Source: Favolaschia claudopus (Eukaryota; Basidiomycota; Agaricomycetes; Agaricales; Mycenaceae). Taken from it: a DNA stretch of 64,000 bases. Shown piece after piece: positions 11,047-22,574 of the stretch. A program made the translations under genes and the position numbers. The number at the start of each line of letters is the position of its first letter. Position 1 is the first letter of the stretch. Location: positions 62,001 through 126,000 of the forward strand of contig JAWWNJ010000168.1 in assembly GCA_037176885.1 (NCBI GenBank), in the 5' to 3' direction. The notes under the pieces were generated by a model that had not been told where the DNA came from, made no database searches, and saw nothing but the letters and a program-made list of their open reading frames with translations.

Positions 11047-13541
11047 ATGTATTCCTTAATTCCTTTCTCTCTGCTGCTTTTGCCCTTTGCTACACCCTCT
11101 AATGCTGCCGTTCAAGTCTCTGTACCTCCCACTCCTTCGACATCCAATGTAGTCCATTCAAATTTCCTTGGGATCAGCTTCGAGCTCAGCTTTATGACCG
11201 ATTATTGTCTGCTCACACTCGCTCTATTTTCTATCGTCTCCTCATTCTGCCTCAGTTGGAAATGACACCGACCACATGAGTACACCGATGCTCAATTATC
11301 TTGCTGCAATAAAAGCACGGCTGGGCAACAATCCTGTACGCATTCGCATAGGTGGAAACAGGTACGTGTTTTCCGTTCGCATGTGGACGCAGAATAATTG
11401 GTACGCAACAAAAGTGCCGACTCATCTCCCTACATCGACACCGCTTCCTCGCCAATGGTCCAGCTCCAGGCCGGCGACTTCAACGCTAACGATCAGCCCG
11501 TCACGTACAACCCTATGCTGTGGACCGTCATGGCTGCTGTGAGCAAGAGCATAAACGGCGTTGCGTATTTGATAAGTAGGTGCTTCAGCCGACGCTGTTC
11601 CGCCCGCAACTAAGCTTCCCCGTTGTATAGACGTACCTCTGGCAATTGCGCCTAATGCAAGCATGGCCAACGACATGCGAAATATCTTGGGAAGCAGCCT
11701 GGATAGCATGCTTCTCGGAAATGAACCCGATCTCTACACAGGGCACAGTAAATTCCTTCGTGTTTCAACCCCTTTGGCCGTATACTGAATCCTCATTGTA
11801 GAGAAGCGGCCCAATGTAGCAAACTACACAGTCGACGACTATTTCGGCGTATGCTTTATTCCTTTGCCTCAACCAAGCCTTTCCTAATTGCTGTCAGGAA
11901 TACTCTACTGCCATCGCGACAATCGGGGCCAATGATGTTGGCGGTAAACAGGATATCGGCGGTCCTAGTATTTGCTGCAACTGGGTACAACCGTTTTCTT
12001 CTTCGCCCGTCATAGAGTTGACCTGTGCTACAGGATCTTGGCGCCGTGTTACAAGCTGGGTACCTCACGAAATTCAGCTCGGCACTCAAGTACATTGTGT
12101 ATGTCGAGGATTTTGTATCTCTTCCGTTGGATATTCACGACCTTTCTCAGGCTTCAGCACTATCCTCAGAACAACTGTAACGGCGGCAAATTCCCGTATC
12201 AGCTTCCCTGGTATCTCCAGCATAGCAACAGTAAGTGATCTTGATATGTCAGTTCTGTCCTCTTCGAGAAGACTCACGCCTGTCATTTAGCGGTGACCCT
12301 TGCTCAATGGCAAAAACCCGGCATTGATTAGTTGGTGTATTTTCTCTCTGCTGACGGAGACTAACAATCATCCTGTAGCCTTTTGTCGCAACCCGCTGAA
12401 AACCGCCCACAGCTGATCAACTCGGAATTCAACAGCGCATCTTGCGGTGGTGTTCCGTTTTCGCCGAGCTTTGCCGTTGGGTCAGCGAAAATTCCTATTC
12501 AAATCAGCGAGCCGCACTGAATGCAAATCAGGTCTCTATGGTCTATCGACTATGCCCTGCAGATGGCTGTTGTTGGCTATGGTCAAGGTAAGCCGATTCG
12601 GTCTCAGAAATCCGTTGTTCGACTCTCACCTATACTAACAGCATTCCTCCATACGAGAGAAGGGGTAAGTGTTTGCCGTAATGCATATACCTCCAATAAT
12701 TCTGACGTTCGCAGGGCATTCCCTACAACCTCTTCGCCCCTCCTGTCGGGCCCCCGGGCTCTGCCGGCGCGTGGAAGACCAACTCTCCGTACTACGTTTG
12801 TTTCTCCCGTCGTTATCTTCGCAAATATTACAACTAACGGATAATACATACTTCAGGCTCTCCTCGTCATGGGAGAGGCGCTGAGAACAGACCACGGTGC
12901 CATCGTCTCGGATCTCAACCTCGGTGACTCCGCTACCAACCCCAATGCGACGAGCTCTGCGTATGCTGTTTACAACCAGGGCAACAAGACCGTTTCACGA
13001 CTCGTCATCTTCAACTATGCAAACTCATCGCAGGACTTTGCGTTGCCTGCGTCTGTGTTCTCCGGCTCTGGCACCGCTCTGGTCAAATTCCTTTCTGCGG
13101 CTACGCCGGAGGAGGAGACGAACATCTCTTGGGGTGGGTTGTGCTCCTTTTTTTATATTTGTTTGGCGTAGGATATCGTGCTTAACGGTATGCATATGCG
13201 CAGGTGGAGAAACGTGGTCCGGACCCGATGTGACGGACGGCAAGTCCACTCAGAAGCCTAGCTGGGCCACCCCCAATAAGAATCTGGCGGACTGCGGCAA
13301 GAACGGGTGTACTTTTACCGCCCCTGGCCCAAGTTTATCGTTAGTCATCCTGGACGATGCGCAGAATTTGGGCACGATTGTAACCCCGGACCCGACGCCC
13401 CCATCATCGAACTCGAATAACAATACGGGTACCGGAAATGGTGCGAAGGGCAAGGGAGGAGCGATGGGTCTGGATTCATCGTTGACGAGTGTGTTCGGAG
13501 GGGTGCTGGGTTTGCTTGCTTTGACTTGCTTTTCGTCATGA
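11047..13541 (+). CDS. GH79 family glycosidase, secreted, probably GPI-anchored
   Basis: ATG at 11047 opens a signal peptide (MYSLIPFSLLLLPFATPSNA). Many short introns interrupt the gene. The spliced protein shows GH79 features: NFLGISFELSFMTDYFGNDT, NPVRIRIGGNSADSSPY, and the putative acid/base Glu in LGNEPDLY (codon 11723-11725). The putative nucleophile Glu is in LINSEFNSASCGG (codon 12425-12427). A C-terminal beta domain typical of fungal GH79 ends with an Asn/Gly-rich linker and a hydrophobic tail (SVFGGVLGLLALTCFSS), which suggests a GPI attachment signal. Fungal GH79 enzymes include 4-O-methyl-glucuronidases and beta-glucuronidases that act on arabinogalactan or proteoglycan side chains. 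The exact substrate cannot be read from sequence. Several N-glycosylation sequons are present. Confidence 0.88.
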
Positions 13542-13921
13542 GGGTGCATTTCGTTTACTCCGGCCGCAGTATTATATACATATCGGAGCTCATGGACCAT
13601 AGAACAGTACACTCAATTTTTTGGTACTATTCTTAGATCAAGTAATTTTATACCCACGCTCATTGTCCTCCAACTACTTCCTAGAGAACGAAAAGAGCGT
13701 TCAAGATTTCTGTGTGTGCTCTGAGTCGATGCCAAGTACTTGAGTTCGGGAACCTCCTCCCGACTTCAGCTTCAACTGTCAGTGCCTTGGCAACCACCCG
13801 TCGATCCAGCGTCTGTCGATGGCCAGCAATGTGAAAAGGCTGTACATATTCTGATATTCAAATACGCGACAGGGGACGCGCTCTCCCGTCTTTTACTTAC
13901 ACACTAACTACCCGCACTCCA
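13542..13921. other. intergenic stretch, 380 bp
   Basis: This holds the GH79 3' end and the promoter of the DUF4139 gene. No gene, repeat or RNA was recognised. Confidence 0.5.
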
Positions 13922-15923
13922 ATGACGACCGACCCCCCGCCGTTCGAGCCCTCCAAAGTGGAGCTCAAGTCTCTCGAGAACAGCAAAATAATCTCAGTTA
14001 GCTTGTACTCATCAAGAGCTGAAATCACACGGCTGTTCAAGTTCGCAGTCAGGGCGGGACAGAATCAGGTTCATATCTCCGGGTTGCCGAATGTGCTTGA
14101 GAGTGAGTCGTTGAGGTGCGTGCGTTGTTGTTCTCTTGCGTGAGTCGCGTCTGACGGATACTTACTCTTACTACAGAGTGGAAGGTCGCGGTGCTGCGAC
14201 TATACACGACGTGACTGTTTCGCTTGCGAAGGGGGAGCACGTCCCGACGTCTACGCCGAAGCTTGATGAGCTGTTCAAGACGCGCGAGAAGACGGCACAG
14301 GCGCTGCAGCGATGCGAGAAGGCGGTGATAGCTCTCGAGCGATATCTCGGTTCGCTTACGGTTGAGCATCTCGATGCGTCGAAGCTTGATGCTGCGCTAG
14401 AGCAGTACGATTCCACCGGTGGGAGGTTAGACGCGAGGAAGACGGAGCTCGCTGAGGAGCTTCGTGTGCTTGACGAGCAGATCACGGGCGAGCGCAAAAG
14501 TATTGCAGTCCCGCGTGAGACCAGTAAGCTGCGGATGGAGACGTCTATTGGGGTGTTTGCGGAAGCGGAGGGGGATGTGGAGGTTGCTTTGATCTATGGT
14601 GTGTTCGACACTGTTCCTCGTTTCGAGATGCTCAGATTCATCAGCTGTACCGTATGCTACTTGGACTGCGTTCTACGATATTCGTGTGCAAATGGACACG
14701 AAAGAGAACCCAGTCAACCTCATTTATAAGGCGGCTGTGAGACAGAATACTGGAGAGGTCTGCGTTTCGCTCCGTTTGATGTTCACACCAATTTACTGTT
14801 CGATGCAAGTCCTGGGACGATGTCCCACTACAACTCGAGACATCCACACCGACATTCGGCTTGGGCATCCCGAAACTGTCTCCGTGGAACCTCGATGTAT
14901 ACCGCCCACCTCCCACGCGCACGGTTTCATTGGCGAAGGCAGCTGCGCCGCTCCCAGCTCCCATGGCATCGGCGGTGCGGTACCGTCGCGCGCTTCGACA
15001 AGACGAAGAGGAAGAGGAGTCGGTACCCGACATGAGCTATGGCGGCGCTACGGTGACGTCGTCGGGGAACGTGAGCGCGACCTTCCGCGTTCCGGGCTTG
15101 GTGACTATACCGTGCGATAACGACGCGCATAATTTCACGATCGTGGAGTTGAGTCTGAAGGCGGCGATGTCTTGGGTGTCGGTGCCGAAGATGGATGCGA
15201 AGACGCATTTGAATGTGAGTATTGTTTCGTGCTGCTTTGTTTACTCGAGGACTGAGTTGAGTAGGCACGTATCACTAATGAATCGGAGTATACTCTGTTG
15301 ACTGGCACTGCGAGTGTGTATGTCGATGGGAGTTTCATTTCGCGGACTGCTGTGCCAGCGGTTAGCCCGCAAGAAAACTTTGACTGCCCTCTAGGGTTCG
15401 TACATTTCTGGGTGAGATATCGTCACTAACACGCCGTTTTCATAGTCTCGACCCTTCGATCCGGATCACTTACCACCCCATCCTCAAAAGTCGCACCCAG
15501 TCCGGCTTCTACAACAAAACCGCGACCCACAACTTCTCCCAACGCATCACCATACACAACACCAAATCCAGCGCCATCGACGGTCTCAAAGTCATCGACC
15601 AAGTGCCCATCTCGCAAGATGGGCAAATTGAAGTCAGGCTAGTCAGTCCGGCCTTGGTTCTTCCTACGGAGGGCGGATTCACGAGTACTGCAAATAAACG
15701 GGCGAGTACGATTGTGGCGAAGCAGCCGCAGGCGGCGATCAATGTCGCGGAGGGGGTTATGGCGCAGTGGGATGGGGCGGATGAGGCGAGTGTTGATTTG
15801 GAAGTACTTGGGAGGGACCGGAAGCTTAATTGGATTGCGTCTGTGCCGGCGCAGGGGAAGATCAGTTTGGCGCTGGAGTGGGAGGTTGTAGCGCCTGCTA
15901 GTGCGCATATTGTTGGGTTGTAA
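13922..15923 (+). CDS. DUF4140/DUF4139 domain protein
   Basis: The protein starts MTTDPPPFEPSKVELKSLEN and continues with VSLYSSRAEITRLFKFAVRAGQNQVHISGLP, split by an intron before VEGRGAATIHDV. This is the N-terminal DUF4140 pattern. A coiled-coil region follows (about 14260-14500: KLDELFKTREKTAQALQRCE, LEQYDSTGGRLDARKTELAEE). The C-terminal DUF4139 region then includes ATWTAFYDIRVQM, NPVNLIYKAAVRQNTGESWD, LTIPCDNDAHNFTIVELSL-like strands, TLLTGTASVYVDGSFI, LDPSIRITYHP and WIASVPAQGKISLALEWEV. The family is conserved from bacteria to fungi and animals without an established biochemical role. All junctions restore one frame; TAA is at 15921-15923. Confidence 0.88.
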
Positions 15924-16586
15924 GTCAGGCTTTCTATTTGGGAGTGGAGTTCATCCATATGTTATTGTAAGTACTGGAGAAGTTTAGGCTGGCCTGGGCG
16001 CTTTTTCGACTATAGAATTTCACGTGTACATATACCTTTCAAAATCGGTGCATGCCTTGTTCTAGGCTGTCCCGTATATAAACGTATGATTATATCGGCG
16101 GATTGGTTTCCTCTTCCCAGATACCGATGGTTTCTCAGCGCCGGGCACTGCGAAGTCTCCCTTCCGTTGCTTGCCGTTCAATGCATACAATCATACGCAT
16201 TTCACTCTTACGAATCAAACTCGAAGCAGCCGTTATTATTTTCGTCGATCAATGCTTCGGTCTGACTCATCAAATGACTGTCTTTCCGTCTTTGATGATT
16301 CTGCACTTGGGACTGGCTCGAATCTACTTACGAACTAACAAAACGGTCCTTTCAAAAAGTCAGGTAACTTGAACTGGACTCACACCCGTGATTCTCAGCC
16401 ACAGCTCAAGGGTTCATCATTCCGCCTCACTACATAGGAGTTGAATGTAAAAGGGTTAGAACATTACTTTGCCAACCTTTATTCTATGCGCTTATATTCA
16501 GCGGTGTCGGCCCCCTTCGAGTCGCTCCTTCCTTTTTGGGTTGATATACTTGATCCGCCCGGATCACAAGATTGGTGGGACCTTAA

Positions 16587-16594
16587 TGACGTCA
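16587..16594. promoter_or_regulatory. CRE-like palindrome TGACGTCA
   Basis: A perfect 8-bp CRE, the binding site of ATF/CREB bZIP factors, lies 416 bp before the phosphatase ATG. A second TGACGT half-site is at 16950-16955. In fission yeast, the stress MAP-kinase phosphatase gene pyp2 is activated by Atf1, which makes the position suggestive. Function here is inference. Confidence 0.4.
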
Positions 16595-16607
16595 CTGGAA
16601 ATAGAGA

Positions 16608-16628
16608 AGGCTTCCACGGTGGAAGCCT
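16608..16628. repeat. 21-nt palindrome
   Basis: AGGCTTCCAC and GTGGAAGCCT are perfect inverted arms around one central G, 14 bp from the CRE. It could be a dimeric factor site or a short hairpin. No known motif was recognised. Confidence 0.5.
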
Positions 16629-17009
16629 CGAAAGACGTGGCGGCGTGGCACTCGGTGAGAAGCATTGCCCAGAGGCCCGAATCGGACTGATAGGCCGATG
16701 CATTTTCTTAAAGCGCAAGCTGGGACCCAGTCTGGAGCAGAAGAGAAGCGGAGGCATTTGCGTCATTTCACATGACGGGGTGAAAGTCCCAGAAACAATT
16801 CGGAAATTTCGTCGTAGAAAATTCAGACGACCTGATATATTCCCGGACTCTGTCCTGTCCAGCTGAGGGTCCTGCGTCGGCCAATGGGAGGTAAACGCGG
16901 GCCTGGAGACCAGCCAAGACAGAGCCCAGACCCATTCTATGATGGCAGATGACGTATTAGGCGATCCTTGAGTTTTGTTGTGATGACTTGACTTTGCCCT
17001 TTTACCTCG

Positions 17010-20000
17010 ATGAGCGACTTCTTCACCGCAGTGGGCACTGCGGGCGCTACTACGGACTCGAGTCTTCACTCCAACCACCAAGATGATACTGTAACCTTCG
17101 CAGACGCAATCGCTGCCAGATTTGGCCAATTGGACTCCAATGTCCTCACTGCTCGTCTCTTGCCCCAAGCTCAAACCCTCAGACTTCCCCATACTCCCAT
17201 GCACAATCTCGCTATTCAACCCCCAGCTACTTCTTCCAGCTCGGAGTTCACCGCTGTGACCCCTTCTGGTCTCGCAGAATGGCTGGACGACCCTCAAACT
17301 TTGGTCGTTGATATACGTCCACATGCTGCCTATTCTTCAGCACGGATTCACAGAGCTATCTCTCTCTCCGTTCCCTCCACTCTTCTAAAGCGCCCCGCAT
17401 TCTCCCTCAGTCGTCTGTCCGCCATGCTACCCTCCCACTCCGCCCGAATCCGGTTTTCCGCTTGGCCATCGGCTTCGCGCATCTTGGTATACGATGCAGA
17501 CTCAAATTCCCTCTCCGAGTCTTCGAATATTCAGGGTCTGCTACGCAAGTTTCGTGCTGCCGCACCCGATGCACCGACAGACCTGGCCTGGGTTCAAGGT
17601 GGCTTTCAGACCGTATGGCAGGCTCAAAGAGATTTGGTCGATGCTTATCCCGCCTCACCCGACCATGAAAACGATGACGATGACGATGGGGACCAACCCG
17701 CGGACGTCCGCCATGTTCTCCGCGCACATCAACTCCCTCGTGCCGCATTTGCTCTCTCGAGCACCACTCAAGCTCCTCGCAATGCAGGTACGCCTTAGGT
17801 TTTTTATATGCCCCCCTAGAAAAAATCCATGACCACCTGCCAGGCTTCCAACTTCTCAATCCTTCCTTTTTCCCCAACGCGAATTACGCCCTCAACTCCA
17901 CCCACGCTACTACAACTTCTTCCGCTCACACCGTGCTCCACCCGTCTCTCGCTTACCCCGCTAACGATAACCCTGAAATCAACCACCCCGGTGGTGTTCC
18001 CTCCTTCTCGAGAACAACGACATCGAACACCGCATCGGCATACAATCCATTTTTTGACGCTGTCCGGCAAAACACAGAGCTGTTGGAAGGTATCACGGAG
18101 CGTATACCGTTGAAGCTGCCGAGATGGGTCAGGAGAAGGGTGGAGGAACTGCCGTTCAAATGGTTACGGGATATTGCAAAGAAAGCGGGTGCAGTCACGC
18201 CTCAGCATGCTCAGCGTTTGGCCGGCGCCATGGACACCTTGGGAGGACTAGGTCCGTATCGAGGGGGACGATTAATTGATTCGAGTGAGGACGACACAAC
18301 AGAGTTCGATGAGAGTAGCGACTCCAGTACTAGTGGGAGCGGGAGAGCGCCGCCGGGGCTTTTTGGTACGTTATCCTGCGGTTCTGTATTTTTCCCCGAT
18401 GGAGGCTGATGTTGTTCCTCCCCCTCGTGTGCAGGCCCCTCATCGCCTTCACGCGCCCCGCATGCGAATACTGCCGATATGGAAGAAGGTACCGAAGCTC
18501 TCGCGATGCAGTTTTATCGGATTGAGTTGGCGGAGCAACGGCGGATGATGGGCGTCATGGAGCATCATTCGAGGGAGAGTGGGTTTGTCGGTGCAGGCTC
18601 TAGCGCAGCGGAGAAGGGGAAAGTGGATTTCCCCCCTACGACCTCGTCTTCGTCCTTGTCATCGGGGTCGGGGTCGGCGAGTGGCGGGGAGGATGACGTG
18701 AAAATGTTGGGAGCTGCGAGTGACTCGTCGAATAGTCTGTCCACCAACAGCAGTGGGTCGACGAATCTGTCGACGGATACGGCGGATTCGTCGGTGTCCA
18801 GTGGGAGTGGGAGTGGAAGCGAGGTCGCTGGTGCGGGCAAGGGCAAATCGTCTGAAGGGACTGGGAGTACAGCGGGGAAGCATGGACCGCATGAGGGGAA
18901 GAGAGAAAAGGGTGCTTTCCCGTTTAGTATCACTGCGGGAGTCGAGAAGGGAAGCAAGAATCGGTGAGTGATCTTGTCCTAGCTCTTATCTTGTTTTTTT
19001 TTGCCTGTTTGGTCCGGTTTTTGGTTTCATTTTGGGTATGCAAGAGCGGCGCTTTTCTTCTCCGCCTGTGCGTCATGACATGAGCGAGCCTGTGGGTTCA
19101 GGGCTTCAGGTACCCCCAGGCAATCACATCTTATCATACACTTGAACATGTCAAGAAGCAAGGAGGGCTAGACCAGGGGTACTCCTTCCTTCATGACCAT
19201 ATTGTGTCTGCTTTTATTCCCATACCGGTCACAGATGTTTCTGTCTTCCATCAATCTCTCCTTTTTATTTCGGTCCTCGCTTCGAACCTGCTCTCATAAC
19301 CATCTACTCTTGATAGATACCGCAACATATGGCCGTTCGAACATGCTCGTGTGCGACTCCACAGACTGAACTCGGGCAAGATTGTGCCTGTCGCACACAC
19401 TTCCACTTCAGCTCCCCCAGGTTTCTCACCCACGACGACGGACGATGAAGTAAAACAACGCCGTGCGCTCACGGATCCGGGAAAACAAACTCCCCGACCA
19501 CAGCACAAAACACGAACCCGAATTCCAGCAGACGGCGATCTAGCGCTACCGCCCTCACATGTTGATTTTGTCAAGCCAGTGAGAGAGGATAAGGAAACGG
19601 TAGATAAAACTGACTATAGAAAACTGGAAGCACCAGCGGAGGATGCGGATGCGGATGACGAGACAGAGCCAGAGCCAGAGGAATACGATAACTACATCAA
19701 TGCATCGTATGTGCAGCCGTTGGGGACAAGGAGGAGGTACATAGCCACGCAGGGTCCGTTGGAGGCGACGTTTGGTGATTTTTGGACGTGAGTCAATTCG
19801 ATTTCCGAAACACGACCTACTGGGAACGGACGTGCTGATCTTCGCTCGACAGGTTGGTATGGCAGCAGAATGTCCATGTCGTGGTGATGCTGACGAGGGA
19901 GGTTGAAGGCGCACTGGTATGTTTCTTTTTTCATCTCCTTCAAAAAACCTGCTGCTGACGGGTTGGTCATACGCAGATCAAGTGCGGCGCGTATTGGAAA

Positions 20001-21971
20001 TCAGGGACGTACGGACCGCTGCGCGTCGAGTTACTCGGATGTGCGGCGGAGGGGTGTCGAGGCGAATGTCCTCATTGCTCAACGCAGGCTGGTGCAGAAC
20101 CCGAAAGCGGAGGATTCTTCTCATCGGTTCAGTCGCAGCACCCTCTCCCGCCCCCACAATCGACGATACCGACAACACCACTCTCGCCTCGTTCTGGTCC
20201 TCTATTGCCCGCGCAACCTAAAGTCCCATCGGGCCAGCTCATCAAGCGGACGTTGCGGCTGACGCATGCGGGGTATCCTTCCGCCCGACCCAGAAAAATC
20301 GTACAACTACATTATCTAGGATGGCCAGACATGAATGTGCCGAACGATGCGACGGGTGTTTTGGGGTTAGTCTGGGAGGTTGGTAGGGTCGTGGAAGAGG
20401 TTGGAAGGGAAGAGGTTGCTCCACGAAAAAAGAACGAGGAAAAGGATGGTTCCAGCGGGAGCGACAGCGAGGTGGACGGCGAGACAGGTGTTCTGAAACG
20501 CTCCCTACATGCGGGTGATGCACAGGCGCCCGTGCTGCTGCATTGTTCCGCGGGAGTGGGGCGGACGGGCGGATTCATCGCAGTGGATGCTGTTCTCAAT
20601 GCTGTGAGGCAGGAGGCCAGAGAGATGTATGGTTCGGGTCGGACGACGCGACCTGCGAGTTTTGGTAGTGCCGCCGCAGAGCCTTTTGCAAGAGGAGGGA
20701 GTAGTCAGGCTGGTTGGAGTGAGAGCAGCGAGGCCCCGAGCGTGCGTGTGTCGCCATTTCCGAAGCAAACGCAAGATGAAGGTGATGCGATGGACGTCGA
20801 TATCGCCGTAGAGGACGCCGATGCAGTCATGACGCACGAAGGGCGCGGGCTGCGTACACCCATGCAGGTCGATGAAACAGACTCGCAGATGCAGTTGGGT
20901 AGCACCACCCAAAGATGGGTGGAGGATGTTGCGGACACGAAGGTGGTGTCGGCGTTCACTGCGGCGTCGCGCCCTGCGACTTCGACCCCCGTTTCGGTAG
21001 GCCCTTCATCGATCTCATCAGCCGCATCTCTTTCGTCGTCCGGGTTAGGAGCCCCATTCCAATTGCAGCCCCCCATACCGTCCATGCATCGCAGCACGTT
21101 CTCCCTCAACTTGCCATCTGCACCCAGTAATCTGAGCATTGCATCGATCAGCAGCCCTCGTCCTATGAGTCCCGAACAACAACAAAAAGCCTCTTCGATG
21201 CCACTTTCTATTCGCCGTGGATATGTTGATCATCGTATGCGCACATTCTCCGCACCGGGCGCCCCTGCACTTCCAATTCCCGCCGCCAATTCCGTTCCGT
21301 GGCTGCTTCCGTCAAACGGTACCCCCTCTACGTCGTCTCAATCAGGAAAGGTGCTCCTGGACCGTTCGCTTGCAAACTCGCCGCTTCCGCGCTCAGTTTC
21401 GCCCATCAGCTCCATGGAGCCGTCTTTAGCGGAGGGCCGCCGCGCAACTGACCTCGGCCCTGTACCGCAGCAATATGTGGACTACAAGGAACCGCGCGCG
21501 TTACATGGGCGCAATAGCGTGCGGCCCGTGCGCCTCAGTGGATTTGATGACCCAATCTGGGAAGTTGTACAGGACATGCGCGAGCAGCGGATGAGTTTGT
21601 GCCAGAGCCTGCGGCAGTACGTCTTTGTGCATGCCGCTATTATAGAGGGCTCGCTGTTGGTCGTCGATGAAGAGCGTGCGAGGGCAGGGATTAGCTGGCG
21701 CCCTTCTAAATTTGCAACAACGCCCCGGAGGAATGGTCATAGAAAGACTCCTCGTCCCCCTCCTCCACCATCCCTTCTCCTGTCGAGTGGGACGAGTAGC
21801 ACGACGAACTCGGCTGGGAAGCGCCAGGCGAGTCCGACAGAGCTGCCGAAGGAGGATAAGAAAGGCGAGATTGCACTGGCGAAAAGGCTGAGCATCAAGC
21901 GGAAACAACCCAGTTCCGATGAGCTTACTCACGCAGACAGGAGTCCACTTGCAACTTTCCCTCCACCGTAG
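17010..21971 (+). CDS. protein tyrosine phosphatase with inactive rhodanese domain (MAPK phosphatase type)
   Basis: Six exons (17010-17787, 17844-18365, 18435-18963, 19317-19787, 19853-19916, 19977-21971) encode about 1452 residues. Residues about 80-210 form a rhodanese/CDC25-like domain (LVVDIRPHAAYSSARIHRAI) whose active-site position reads ILVYDADS, without Cys, so it is probably a MAP-kinase docking module. After a long acidic/Ser-rich linker comes the phosphatase domain: YDNYINASYV (about 734), RYIATQGPL, WPD loop at 904-906 and P-loop HCSAGVGRTG with catalytic Cys978. The Q-loop helix MREQRMSLCQSLRQYVFVH starts near 1322, about 320 residues after the P-loop, so a long low-complexity insertion splits the domain. 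The architecture matches fungal Pyp1/Ptp2/Ptp3 proteins, which dephosphorylate stress MAP kinases. One intron is 353 nt, far above the local norm. Confidence 0.9.
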
Positions 21972-22574
21972 AGGTTTCAATTTTTTGGTTAACTTTTGCT
22001 TCCACATCCAATACTTCTTTCAGCACTAATAGATACATTATACCGCACCCATACAGACAACACTACAATTTCTTTTGTTTCGTTTCAGTCCCATTCGTCC
22101 GTCGTTTTCTTTTATCTGTTTTCCTGTTCTTTTCTTGCTTCCTCGCTTCTTGTTGTTCTCGCGTTCCTTCATCATACATCCATCGAAATCACACGAGTTA
22201 CTATATATCTAGCTATCCCGTTGGGACTTGTATCCGTACACCGCACATGTATTTGTATATTGTCACTTCTAACACGGAATAATGTCTCTTTGTTCATTAC
22301 CCGGAATGGGCTCAACCGAAAACGGCAATGTAAATGAACGCTTTGTCGGTGCTGCTTTGTTTGGTGGTGGACAGAGTTCTATTTAAATGCGCGTGCTTGA
22401 ATCCGAGAGAACTGTTTCTTGCCCGCTGCAATCTTGCTGCACAACCCTTCGCGATTGGGTCAGTCGCTTCAATCTTGCATCTCAGACTTCGAGCATCAGC
22501 TTCAATTATTTTCGACAACTCGAAGCGCCTAACCAACACACTACCGGCCAAAATCACCCATTGCCACCCGCATT
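21972..22574. other. intergenic stretch, 603 bp
   Basis: The left part is strongly pyrimidine-rich on the plus strand (about 22070-22160), consistent with an untranslated region or promoter. No gene was recognised. Confidence 0.5.

Larger units (their letters stand above)
15924..17009. other. intergenic stretch, 1.09 kb, upstream of the phosphatase gene
   Basis: No gene is supported. Open frames at 16441-16866 (+) and 16479-17324 (-) show no family features. The region contains a perfect CRE palindrome and a 21-nt palindrome, listed separately. Confidence 0.5.

Noticed and set aside
16441..16866. 141-codon plus-strand frame in the promoter of the phosphatase gene
   Set aside because: No family resemblance and no plausible intron structure; it covers the CRE and the palindrome.
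16479..17324. 281-codon minus-strand frame
   Set aside because: It is antisense to the first exon of the phosphatase gene, and its sequence is not protein-like.
18964..19316. Possible snoRNA inside the long phosphatase intron
   Set aside because: No convincing C box (RUGAUGA) with a matching D box (CUGA) was found.
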